Positions 27,740-36,163 of a stretch of 60,682 nt of DNA are shown here, in pieces. Below the pieces are notes generated by a model, which made no database searches, was not told the DNA's origin, and saw only the letters and a list, made by a program, of their open reading frames with translations. A program made the translations under genes and the position numbers. The stretch is from Spirochaetales bacterium (GTDB lineage: Bacteria > Spirochaetota > Spirochaetia > SZUA-6 > RPPD01). Within the stretch, counting starts at the first letter, position 1. Each line of letters starts with the position of its first letter. The stretch spans positions 1-60,682 of the forward strand of contig JAFGSW010000006.1 in NCBI GenBank assembly GCA_016934415.1, read 5' to 3'.

Positions 27740-28908
27740 AACGGCAGAAAGAGGTCGTCAATGAGCTCCTACTCGGGAAAAAGGACGAGTTCATCGGTGA
27801 TTGGAAGGCCGCGGTCGACGAAGCGCTCCCCGCCTTCATCCGGACGAAGTACGTTTTCGGCCTCGACGATTTCCGGGAGCTCTTCGACGCGTACCTCGCC
27901 GACGGCCTTCCCGTCATCGAACCCGGCGCCGCCTCGGGCGTAACGGACATCATCAAGCGAAAAATCAACCAGGGATTCCCGCTGTCCATGATCGGGATCC
28001 TCAACGCCTATTTCATGGCCACCGCCCGCGCGCTCATCCGCGGCGTCTATCCCGACTCCTTCGACGCGCGCATGGAATACCTGGAAGACCTCTCCCAGCG
28101 TGTGCTCGAAAACGAGATCGTTCTCTCCCAGTACTACGAAGACTATGTCCGCGACCTCAATGAACGGCTCCGGGATCAGACGGGCGCCCTGGAGCGCCGG
28201 CACGCCTCGCTCCTCGAGTTCATCGACTGCTCGGCCCGCGAGCTTCAGTCCCCCCTCTGGAGCATCCTCGGCTTCACCGCCAAGCTGCAGCGCACCTACT
28301 ACACCATTCTCCAGGAGGACGGGAAGCATTGCCTGAACCGCATCGCCGCCAACGTGGCGGAGATGCACCAGCTCATCACGGACATGAACGCCATGCTCCT
28401 CATCGAGGAGGAGACGATGAAGAGCGAATCGATCAATTTCAAGGACTTGGTCGATGCGACCCGGCAGCGCGTCCGCACGGAAGTGGACGCCGATTTCGAG
28501 GCGACCCTCGAAGGCGGCCCGGTCGTCCTCCGCGGCGAACCCGCGGTCCTCCGCGGCGACCGCGCCTACCTGTCCATGATGTTCTATCACCTGTTCAAGA
28601 ACTCGGCCCAGTTCTCGAAGCCGGGGTCGCCGGGGCGCCTCCACGTCACCTGGCGCGCCTCGGGCGGCGCTCTTCATATCCTGCTCGAGGACGAGGGCAT
28701 CGGCGTCGACCCGCGCTACCGGGAGCTCGTCTTCAAGCCGCTCGAGCGGCTCAAGGAGAAAAAGACCGACGGAACGGGGATGGGCCTGGCGTTCGTGCGC
28801 CGGATCGCGGCGGGCCACAAGGGGAGCGTCTCCCTCGACGATTCGGCCCACGGCGGAGTCGGAGTACACCTCATATTTCCACTTGCAATGATCGCCGTAA
28901 TGGAATAG
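27736..28908 (+). CDS. Histidine-kinase homologue lacking the phospho-accepting His
   Basis: 390 residues. Residues 1-130 form an RsbRD-type helical domain related in pattern to the middle of the first gene (KKDEFIGDWKAAV...). A coiled coil follows, then a DHp domain whose H-box reads CSARELQSPLWSILGF: the expected His is Arg168. The ATPase domain is kept (HLFKNSAQ N-box, EDEGIGVDP, GTGMGLAFVRR). So ATP binding is likely preserved while self-phosphorylation on His is not. It may act as an allosteric partner or as a kinase for the His-bearing DHp of the first gene. Translationally coupled to the hybrid kinase (ATGA). Confidence 0.85.
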   Translation: MKRQKEVVNELLLGKKDEFIGDWKAAVDEALPAFIRTKYVFGLDDFRELFDAYLADGLPVIEPGAASGVTDIIKRKINQGFPLSMIGILNAYFMATARALIRGVYPDSFDARMEYLEDLSQRVLENEIVLSQYYEDYVRDLNERLRDQTGALERRHASLLEFIDCSARELQSPLWSILGFTAKLQRTYYTILQEDGKHCLNRIAANVAEMHQLITDMNAMLLIEEETMKSESINFKDLVDATRQRVRTEVDADFEATLEGGPVVLRGEPAVLRGDRAYLSMMFYHLFKNSAQFSKPGSPGRLHVTWRASGGALHILLEDEGIGVDPRYRELVFKPLERLKEKKTDGTGMGLAFVRRIAAGHKGSVSLDDSAHGGVGVHLIFPLAMIAVME

Positions 28909-29002
28909 AACTAACCCATTGCGCCGGCGAACGATCCGCCATAAGTTGTCATATATGAAGTCCTGTTTAAAACCGATGCAATAACGGCAAAGGAGTCTAT
29001 AA

Positions 29003-29452
29003 GTGGTAGACTACAGGCAGCTGGAGACGATCCTCCTCATCGAGGACAATGAGGACCACATCGAACACACGGTGGACGCACTGCGCGAGGGAGGCCTCGT
29101 CAACCAGATCAATGTCATCCGAGACGGAGAGCAAGCGCTCCAGTACATGAATCGGGAGGGCGAGTTCAAGGACCCCAAGAAGTCGCCCCGGCCCTGCCTC
29201 GTCCTGCTCGACGTAAAACTCCCCAAGATCGGCGGCTTCGAGGTTCTCGAGCGGTTGAAGACGGACGAGGACCTCAAGGTGATCCCGGTCATTCTCCTCA
29301 CCACCACCGGCAACAAGGAGGACATTGAGCGCGGCGCCCGGCTGGGGGCCAATGACTACATCGTGAAGCCGGTGGAGTTCGACAACTTCATGCAGAAGGT
29401 GAAGGGCCTCGGCAAGTACTGGGCCCTGATCAGCAATCTCACCGGCCAATGA
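29003..29452 (+). CDS. Single-domain response regulator, Rcp1-type
   Basis: 149 residues from GTG with AAAGGAG at a good distance. One receiver domain: ILLIEDNEDH, VLLDVKLPKIGG (phospho-Asp), LLTTTGNKED, NDYIVKPVEF. The longer loop after helix 2 (NREGEFKDPKKSPRP) is characteristic of the Rcp1/CheY-like class partnered with phytochrome-type or PAS kinases. No output domain, so it relays phosphate or binds a target. Overlaps the following kinase by four bases and is its probable partner. Confidence 0.92.
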   Translation: MVDYRQLETILLIEDNEDHIEHTVDALREGGLVNQINVIRDGEQALQYMNREGEFKDPKKSPRPCLVLLDVKLPKIGGFEVLERLKTDEDLKVIPVILLTTTGNKEDIERGARLGANDYIVKPVEFDNFMQKVKGLGKYWALISNLTGQ

Positions 29453-30537
29453 ACCCTCTCGAGGCGCTCGGCGCCGGGCCGGAGTTTTCCGCGTACGCCC
29501 TTGACCTCATCCCGCAGGAGGCGGTCGTCATCGACCGCTCGTACACGATCCTCTGGCTCAACCGGGCCAAACGCCTCGCCCATCCCGATCTCGAAGCCGG
29601 CATGAAGTGCCACCGGGCGTTCGAGAACGACGCGCCCTGCCACTTCTGCCTGGCCGATCAGGCGCGTGAAATCGGCCAGTACGTCAGGAATCCCGTCTGC
29701 ATTCTCACCGGGCCGCGCCGTAATGTTCCGCGCCACGTCAACATCACCATCGCCCCCCTCGCGGGCAGGCTCCGCGAAGGGACCGGCGCCGGGGACGAAC
29801 CCCGCTTTCTCGAGCTGGTCGACAATGTCGAGGCCATCTACCAGAGCCACAGCGAGCTCGAACGCCTCAACCACGAATACGAAAACGTCATCTACGCGCT
29901 GTCCCACGACCTGCGCTCCCCGCTCATCTCCATCGAGGGCTTCCTGAACAAGATCGAGAAAATACTGGGGAAACCGCTGGCCGAGCCGATGGCGCACTCT
30001 CTCGACCGGATCCACGCCAACGTGAAGATCATGAACCAGCTCGTGAACGTGCTCCTCGACACCTCGCGCATCATCACCGGCATCCTCGATCTGCATGAAA
30101 CCGATATGGAGAGGGTGGCGCACGAGGCGGCGGAGCGCTTCGCGGCCCAGGCCGCCGAGCAGGGGGCGCTGATCGAGGTAAACGGGGACTTCAAGGTCGA
30201 GACGTGCGACCGGGTGCGCATCTCCCAGGTGTACGCGAACCTCATCGGCAACGCGCTCAAACACTGCAGCCGGACAAAAGGACTCAAGATCGAACTGGGC
30301 GCGGGAAACGGCGTCTATTGGGTGAGGGACAACGGCCCCGGCATTCCCCGTGATTTCCAGGACGTGGTCTTCGAGCCCTTCAGCCAGGGGTCCAAACAGG
30401 TCAAGGAGAGCTTCGGCATGGGAATGAACATCGTCTTCAGGATCATGCAGAAGCACGAGGGAGAAATCTGGCTCGACTCGAATGAAGGCCGGGGCACGAC
30501 GGTATTCTTCGCGTTCAAGTCCGCTCCACACCACTGA
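29449..30537 (+). CDS. PAS histidine kinase
   Basis: 362 residues. A PAS-like N-terminal domain (20-125) carries a Cys trio C54/C64/C67 (CHRAFENDAPCHFC) like that in the hybrid kinase upstream. DHp: YALSHDLRSPLISIEGF with His153 intact. CA: NLIGNALKHC, DNGPGIP, FGMGMNIVFRIMQKHEG. It is the only kinase of the operon with a fully canonical H-box. Cytoplasmic, no membrane segment. The upstream overlapping receiver is the likely substrate. Confidence 0.9.
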   Translation: MNPLEALGAGPEFSAYALDLIPQEAVVIDRSYTILWLNRAKRLAHPDLEAGMKCHRAFENDAPCHFCLADQAREIGQYVRNPVCILTGPRRNVPRHVNITIAPLAGRLREGTGAGDEPRFLELVDNVEAIYQSHSELERLNHEYENVIYALSHDLRSPLISIEGFLNKIEKILGKPLAEPMAHSLDRIHANVKIMNQLVNVLLDTSRIITGILDLHETDMERVAHEAAERFAAQAAEQGALIEVNGDFKVETCDRVRISQVYANLIGNALKHCSRTKGLKIELGAGNGVYWVRDNGPGIPRDFQDVVFEPFSQGSKQVKESFGMGMNIVFRIMQKHEGEIWLDSNEGRGTTVFFAFKSAPHH

Positions 30538-30552
30538 AATGAGGACCGCCTC

Positions 30553-32871
30553 GTGGACATTGATCATTTCCTGAAAAATAACGTGCCCCTTTTCGGCGGC
30601 CTCCCCGAGCGCGAAATCGCGTCCCTGGTCGGGGAGTCGACGGTCTCCACGTTCGAACAGAACGAGGCGGCGATCGAGTTCGGAGAGGAGGGTCATTTCG
30701 TCGGGGTCCTGCTCGAGGGACGCGCCGAGGTGTCGATTTACCAGGACGACGGCCGGAAACGGAAGATAGAGTCCCTGTCGCCGGGAATGATCTTCGGTGA
30801 GATGTCGCTCATGTCCGGCGAGCGGACGGTCGCGGACGTGACGGCCGTGACGCGCTGCAAGGCCCTCCTCGTCCCGCATACGATCCTCTCCTCGGTCCTC
30901 GTCTCCCATCCCGACATGGTGAAGACGATCTCCGACCTGATCGAGACCCGGCTCGAGGCCATCCGGCCCCGAGACCGGGAAAGCCTTCTCAAGAACGCGC
31001 TGCGCAAGAGCTCAGACCCGTACGGGCTCTCCTTGAAAAAACCGGGCCCCGCCTTGAAGGTCCTCGCCGTCTCATATTCCGGCGATGAGCTCGATTACGC
31101 GCTCCACGATACGGCGACCGGGAGGCGGATCGCGGCCGGGCATTTTCGGGATCTGCGTTCCGACCGGTGCCACCTTGAGCTTGAAGCGGGGGGACTGGAG
31201 AACCGTCTGCCGGTGCTGAAGAGGGAACTGTCCGAGGTGTTCGCCCTCCTCATCGGCACGCTTACCGCGAAGGACACGGGCGTGCTCCGCACCCCGCCCG
31301 AGATCGACGCCGTCGGCCACCACTTGATCTCGGGCGGGGACGTCTTCGGCGAGTCGGTGCTGGCGAGTAATGACGCGATCGGGCGGTTTGCGACGTTGAG
31401 CGACAACCTGCGGGAGTTGAACGCGCCCGGCCTGGCCGCCATCGAGGCGGCCCGAAGCGCGCTGCCCGGCGCCCAGCACGTGGCCGTCTTCGACTCGTCC
31501 TTCCACGCCACCCTGCCCCCGTACGCCTATCTCTACGCCCTGCCCTACGAGCTCTACAAGGACAAGGGCGTGAGGCGCTACGGTTTCCACGGTCTCGCGC
31601 ACCAGTACGCCGCGCTCAAGGCGGCCCAGTGCCTCAACCGGCCCTACAACGAGCTCGAGATCGCCGTCTGCCACCTCGACCGCGAGGCCTCGGTCTGCGC
31701 CGTGGACCACGGCCGTTCGGCGGACGTGAGCGCCGGTTTCTCGCCAAGCGAGGGACTGGTCACCGGTACGTCCGTCGGCAGCCTCGATCCCGCCGTGCTC
31801 TTCTACCTGAGCGAGCAGGCCGGCTTCACCTGCAAAGAGGCGTCCATCCTGGTGCGGGAACAGGGCGGCCTGCGCGGCCTGGCCGGGCTCTCCGCCTCCT
31901 TGAGTGAGATCGAGGCGCACGCCGGGGGCGGACACCATCGGGCGCTCCTCGCCTACAAACTCTACTGCTACGCCATCCGCAAGAAGATAGGCGAGGCCCA
32001 GGCGGCCATGGGCGGCATCGACGTGCTCGTCTTCACGGGGGCCCACGGCCGCGCCTCGGCCGGCATCCGCAGTCTCGCCTGCCAGGGCCTGGGCTGCATG
32101 GGGATTGTGCTCGACGAGAAACGCAACGCCGCCCTCCTCGAGGCGGACGACGTGGCCGTGATTTCCCGTCCCGACTCCCCGGTGAAGGTGCTGGTGGTCA
32201 GGCCGAACCCGACCCTCATGATCGCCCGGGAGACCTTGCGGGCGCTCAAGACCGATTCGGCCTCCGGCATTCTCAAGAAGCAGGACACGCTGAGCGTTCC
32301 CATCGAGGTCTCCGCCCACCACGTCCACCTCTCCCCGGAGCATGTCGATGCGCTGTTCGGCCGGGGAGCCGAGCTCGAAGCCGAGCACGAGCTCTCCCAG
32401 CCCGGCCAGTTCGCCTGCAGGCAGAAGGTGACGCTCGCCGGTCCCAAGGGCTCCATCGAGCGGGTGCGCGTCCTGGGCCCGGCCCGCGACCGGACCCAGG
32501 TGGAGATCGCCATGACCGAGCAGTTCAAGCTCGGCGTCGAGCCGCCGGTGCGCGAGTCGGGCGACCTCGACGGCACGCCCGGCATCACCATCGAGGGCCC
32601 GGCGGGGAGCGTCGCGATCGACAGGGGCGTGATCTGCGCCCGCCGGCACATCCACCTGTCGCCGGCCGAGGCGCTTTCCTTCGGCCTCCACGACAAGGAC
32701 GTGGTGCGCGTGCGCGTCTCGGGCGACCGCGAGCTCGTCTTCGGCGACGTGCTCGTGCGCGTCAGTCCGAAGTTCAAGCTCGCCATGCACATCGACACCG
32801 ACGAAGCCAACGCCAGCCATTTAAAGACCGGAGACATCGGCTACATCGAAGGCATCCAGAGCCGGGAATAA
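30553..32871 (+). CDS. cNMP-binding domain + degenerate acetate kinase + PduL phosphotransacylase fusion
   Basis: 772 residues from GTG with GAGGA upstream. Residues 1-140: cyclic-nucleotide-binding beta barrel with FGEMSLMSGERTVADV. Residues about 170-555: acetate kinase fold, recognisable from VFDSSFHATLPPYAY, RRYGFHGLAHQYA and GLVTGTSVGSLDPA, but key residues are changed: VLVIN..SSS became VLAVSYSGDEL, HRVVHGG became HHLISGG, HLGNGAS became HLDREAS, TRSGD became TSVGS, GIGENS became AHGRAS. Residues about 575-772: PduL-type phosphate acyltransferase with SAHHVHLS, RRHIHLSPAEA and HIDTDEANA, the metal-binding His motifs, intact. So acyl-CoA to acyl-phosphate conversion looks possible while ATP formation does not. 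Last gene of the signalling operon. Confidence 0.85.
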   Translation: MDIDHFLKNNVPLFGGLPEREIASLVGESTVSTFEQNEAAIEFGEEGHFVGVLLEGRAEVSIYQDDGRKRKIESLSPGMIFGEMSLMSGERTVADVTAVTRCKALLVPHTILSSVLVSHPDMVKTISDLIETRLEAIRPRDRESLLKNALRKSSDPYGLSLKKPGPALKVLAVSYSGDELDYALHDTATGRRIAAGHFRDLRSDRCHLELEAGGLENRLPVLKRELSEVFALLIGTLTAKDTGVLRTPPEIDAVGHHLISGGDVFGESVLASNDAIGRFATLSDNLRELNAPGLAAIEAARSALPGAQHVAVFDSSFHATLPPYAYLYALPYELYKDKGVRRYGFHGLAHQYAALKAAQCLNRPYNELEIAVCHLDREASVCAVDHGRSADVSAGFSPSEGLVTGTSVGSLDPAVLFYLSEQAGFTCKEASILVREQGGLRGLAGLSASLSEIEAHAGGGHHRALLAYKLYCYAIRKKIGEAQAAMGGIDVLVFTGAHGRASAGIRSLACQGLGCMGIVLDEKRNAALLEADDVAVISRPDSPVKVLVVRPNPTLMIARETLRALKTDSASGILKKQDTLSVPIEVSAHHVHLSPEHVDALFGRGAELEAEHELSQPGQFACRQKVTLAGPKGSIERVRVLGPARDRTQVEIAMTEQFKLGVEPPVRESGDLDGTPGITIEGPAGSVAIDRGVICARRHIHLSPAEALSFGLHDKDVVRVRVSGDRELVFGDVLVRVSPKFKLAMHIDTDEANASHLKTGDIGYIEGIQSRE

Positions 32872-33346
32872 AAAATACTCCATTCTTCAATCGACCTCAT
32901 GATGGTACATCTCATCGCTTAAGGAAGAGGAAGTGGAATGGAGTCGGCGTTCGGATGAAAAGCGTTTGGCGTGCGCCGATTCGGGTTGGTATACGGTGCG
33001 AAGAAGGCTGTGGGCGGTTTTCAGGGGATTGCAGGTAATGAAATGAAGGCCGCATGGGAAACGGCTCCAGATTCTATATGGAAATACTTTCATCACATAC
33101 GGAACAGAATATATTCGTTGAAAAAATCGGCCGTTTTATTAAAGTATTTCATGTCAACCAGGCTCCGCCCCTCGGTCTTCTACTCGACCAGTCCGAATGA
33201 CTCGCGGCAAGAGCAGACGGCAATTGACGGCTTCCCTTGCTCATCAAAGGAACCACATCCTCGAATTCGGGCGCAGAATGGGCTACCATGATATATGGGA
33301 TGCGTTCCCCAAACGCATACCGGGAATCTTGTTACGTTCGGGAGCA
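32872..33346. other. Intergenic, no gene seen
   Basis: About 475 bases after the signalling operon. Moderately AT-rich with short open frames that lack ribosome sites. A weak promoter-like pair (TTGAAA near 33118, TAAAGT near 33140, spacing 16) could serve the next gene. No terminator hairpin is evident. Confidence 0.5.
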
Positions 33347-34699
33347 ATGATGAGGACGATCATAGTTATATCCGCCATATTCTGCCTGGCCGCCATGGGC
33401 TGCGCGCTGCCGTCTCCGCCGGCCGCCCCGGGAACGATCTCGGTGGCGCCCGGCGACGGGCAGTTGTTCGTCTACTGGGCGCCCGTATCCGGCGCGACCT
33501 CCTACGACCTCGCGTACGGTACGGAGAACGACTCGTCCCAGGCATTGCCCTTCGGAGGAGCAACGGACGCGACCCACGCGCTCATCACCGGGCTCGCGAA
33601 CGATACCGCGTATTACGTCTGGGTGAAGGCCGTCAACTCCGCGGGGACGAGCGGGTTCTCCGCGCCCGGCAGCGGGACTCCGCAGGCCGGAGCGAACGAC
33701 AACCGCGTCATCGCGGCGGGCGCGGAGTTTTTCGTGGACGGTGAGCGTATCTGGATGAACGGATGCAACACGCCCTGGGACAACTGGAACGATTTCGGGG
33801 GAAGCTACGACCACTCGTTCTGGAACGACCATTACACGGCGCTTCACGAGAACGGCGTAAACGACAGCCGCGTCTGGATCACCTGTTCCGGAGAAGTGGG
33901 CATTATTATCGATACGAACGGTCACGTAAGCGGCGCGACCGCCGCCCACTGGACCGACCTGGACGATTTCTTCGCGACCGCGGAGAGCACGGGCGTCCGC
34001 GTGATGGCCACGCTCATGAGCTTCGATCACTTCAAGGACACGTACACGAAGTACCAGAATTGGCGGAACTGGATCAACTCGGACGCGAACATCGAGTCCT
34101 ACATCACGAATTATCTCATTCCGTTCTGCACGCGCTACGGCGGTTACTCGAGCCTCTGGGCGATCGACCTGACGAACGAGCCCGACTGGGCGACGAACAC
34201 CGAGGGCGGTACGATTGACTGGGCGCGCTTCCAGCAATTCTGGGCCAAAGCCTCGAAGGCGATCCACGAGAACAGCCGGATCCTCGTGACGGTGGGAATC
34301 GCCGTCATCAAATACAACAGCGATGCGGCGGGAAATGTTGAAAACAAGGTGAGTGACGCGGCGCTCCGCGCTCAACTGAACGATCTCAAAGTGCATCTCG
34401 ATTTTTATTCGCCGCATTACTATCCGTGGATGGAACTGTGGTGGGAGATACCCTTTTATGTGACTCCGGCCGCGTACGGGATGGACACGAGCAAGCCCTG
34501 CCTCATCGGTGAAAACCCGGCCACGGGCTCGACCGGTCACACCCTCACCCAGGACTTCGAATCCGCGTTCGCGAACGGCTGGCAGGGCGTGCAGCCCTGG
34601 ACTTCGAACGGGGTGGATGGAAACGGCGGGTTCGCCGAACTCACGCCCGCGACAAATGAGTTTTACACGAACCACCCGACCCTCGTCTTCCCTAATTGA
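33347..34699 (+). CDS. Lipoprotein with FN3 and GH5-like glycoside hydrolase domain
   Basis: 450 residues from ATG at 33347, with GGGAG just upstream. A signal peptide ends in a lipobox-like AAMGC at residues about 17-21. Residues 28-115 form a fibronectin type III domain (PGDGQLFVYWAPVSGATSYD, LTGLANDTAYYVWV-like). The rest is a (beta/alpha)8 hydrolase of the GH5 kind: WITCSGEVGI, DLTNEPDW (general acid Glu), YSPHYYPW, CLIGENPATG (nucleophile Glu). It probably cleaves a beta-mannan or beta-glucan at the cell surface; the exact substrate is unknown. The frame is open further upstream but without family sequence. Confidence 0.82.
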   Translation: MMRTIIVISAIFCLAAMGCALPSPPAAPGTISVAPGDGQLFVYWAPVSGATSYDLAYGTENDSSQALPFGGATDATHALITGLANDTAYYVWVKAVNSAGTSGFSAPGSGTPQAGANDNRVIAAGAEFFVDGERIWMNGCNTPWDNWNDFGGSYDHSFWNDHYTALHENGVNDSRVWITCSGEVGIIIDTNGHVSGATAAHWTDLDDFFATAESTGVRVMATLMSFDHFKDTYTKYQNWRNWINSDANIESYITNYLIPFCTRYGGYSSLWAIDLTNEPDWATNTEGGTIDWARFQQFWAKASKAIHENSRILVTVGIAVIKYNSDAAGNVENKVSDAALRAQLNDLKVHLDFYSPHYYPWMELWWEIPFYVTPAAYGMDTSKPCLIGENPATGSTGHTLTQDFESAFANGWQGVQPWTSNGVDGNGGFAELTPATNEFYTNHPTLVFPN

Positions 34700-34703
34700 G
34701 CAT

Positions 34704-34737
34704 ATTGTCGGGACGCACGGCCGTGCGTCCCGACAAT
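34704..34737. repeat. 34-bp perfect palindrome, copy 2
   Basis: Perfect palindrome centred between 34720 and 34721 (ATTGTCGGGACGCACGG plus reverse complement). It shares ends and core with 16859-16892 but carries CGGG/CCCG where the other has AGAG/CTCT. Begins four bases after the hydrolase stop and may act as a terminator-like hairpin without a T run. Confidence 0.95.
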
Positions 34738-34842
34738 CGGGGCTTCGCACGCTTTTACCCGATGCATCCGCCATCCCTTCCCCCTCCTGCAAACCATAGA
34801 CAAACTGCACATACGGGTGTATGAAAACCGAAGGGGAAACAA

Positions 34843-35157
34843 GTGGGCATTTCACTCGAACAAAAAACGGTCTCGGCGATGATTCGCGTTTATTGCCGTG
34901 CGCGGCACCCGGCGACCGGTCGCTCCCCGTGCCCCGACTGCGTCGCGCTCGAAAAATACGCCCACCAGCGACTCCTGCAATGCCCGTTTCGGGAAGCGAA
35001 ACCGGTCTGTTCGGACTGCACGGTTCATTGCTATTCGAAAACCATGCGTGAAAAGATCCGCGCCGTCATGCGCTTTGCGGGCCCGAGGATGATTCTGCGC
35101 CACCCCATGCTGGCCTTCGTCCATCTTTTCCGCAAAATCATATCCCGCGTGAGGTGA
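34843..35157 (+). CDS. YgbA_NO family protein (nitrous oxide-stimulated promoter family)
   Basis: 104 residues from GTG with AAGGGG upstream. Conserved features: EQKTVSAMIRVYCRARH at the start, Cys pairs PCPDC and CSDCTVHCYS, CPFREAKPVC, and VMRFAGPRMILRHPM at the end. This is the family of E. coli YgbA, linked to nitric-oxide stress and thought to bind an iron-sulfur or other metal site through its cysteines. Stand-alone gene. Confidence 0.88.
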   Translation: MGISLEQKTVSAMIRVYCRARHPATGRSPCPDCVALEKYAHQRLLQCPFREAKPVCSDCTVHCYSKTMREKIRAVMRFAGPRMILRHPMLAFVHLFRKIISRVR

Positions 35158-35254
35158 CGGATCGCCGCGCCGCGAAGTACGCGCTTGCCCGCGGCGGGAT
35201 GCGGCTGTATACTTTTACAAGTACGCCGTCCGCGGAGATGGAAGGAAAGGACAC

Positions 35255-35932
35255 ATGATTTTCGAAAACCGGCCGTTGTTTCAATTCCGGATTTTTCGCG
35301 TTCCGGTCAGGTTCTACGCTTCGGCCGCGCTCAACCTCGCCTTCGCGATCTTCTACCTGTCTTCCCCCCCGCTCATGCTCCTCGCCGTCGTATCGATTTT
35401 CGTCGTCATCATCGCCCATGAGCTCGGCCATGCCGCCGCCTGCGCTCTCCGTCGATGCCGGGTCCTTTCGATCGACGTCATGTTCGCGGGAGGGACGTGT
35501 TCCCACGACGCAGCCGGGTCCGAACGCGACGAGATCATCATCGCCTGGGGAGGCGTGGCCGGCCAGCTCGTCCTGGCGATCGCCGCGACGTCGTTCTACC
35601 TGCTCCTCGACGCGACCGTGTTTCCCGGAAACGAATCGGCCCGTGTCGTCTTCACCGTCATCACGTACCAGAACGTGCTCGCGGCCGTCTACAACCTGAT
35701 CCCCCTGCCCGGCCTCGACGGCGCGCGCGCCTGGAGCTTCGTCACCCGCCGTCTCCGTCGTTCCCCTGAGGAAGATTTCAACTCCTCCCTGCGCCGCGTG
35801 AACCGGCCTCCGTCCCCGACGCGTCCGTTCAGGAAGCGCGAATCGGGGGTGAGCGCCGAGGCCAAGGAGTTCGCCGACCGGATGTTCGAAGATCTCAAAC
35901 AAAAGCAGCGCGAGAATCCCGACGGGAATTGA
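35255..35932 (+). CDS. Site-2 protease (peptidase M50) family protein
   Basis: 225 residues. Zinc-protease motif IIAHELGHAAAC in an early membrane helix, and the second ligand in NLIPLPGLDGARAW. About four to five membrane segments, then a charged 60-residue cytoplasmic tail. No PDZ or CBS domain, so it belongs to the compact class. Intramembrane proteases cut anti-sigma factors or signal-peptide remnants; the target is unknown. GGAAAGGA precedes the ATG. Confidence 0.85.
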   Translation: MIFENRPLFQFRIFRVPVRFYASAALNLAFAIFYLSSPPLMLLAVVSIFVVIIAHELGHAAACALRRCRVLSIDVMFAGGTCSHDAAGSERDEIIIAWGGVAGQLVLAIAATSFYLLLDATVFPGNESARVVFTVITYQNVLAAVYNLIPLPGLDGARAWSFVTRRLRRSPEEDFNSSLRRVNRPPSPTRPFRKRESGVSAEAKEFADRMFEDLKQKQRENPDGN

Positions 35933-36099
35933 GAGAAGGAAGGACGGCAGGCGCGTCAACGCCCCTTATTCCCACCGCACATTCGGTTTGCATCGGCGTC
36001 CGAAGCCGCATCGGATCAGCCTCCGCTGCCGATTACACTGCATTCCCCGGGCATTGTATCGACAAATTCCGATCGCCTCGAGACTCGCGCAGTCTATAA

Positions 36100-36129
36100 T
36101 TGAATATCCTGGCTTCCGTGCGCTATAAT
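36100..36129 (+). promoter_or_regulatory. Promoter of the BamE-like gene
   Basis: A perfect TATAAT (36124-36129) with TTGAAT (36100-36105) 18 bases upstream. A second TATAAT lies at 36095-36100; both are in the context CTATAATTG. A full AAAGGAGG ribosome site (36151-36158) precedes the ATG at 36164. Together these predict high expression. Confidence 0.65.
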
Positions 36130-36163
36130 TGCCATAACGATAAAATCAATAAAGGAGGACGAA

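Noticed and set aside
32971..33291. 106-residue plus-strand protein before the GH5-like gene
   Set aside because: No family features, atypical composition and no ribosome site; overlaps the hydrolase upstream region.
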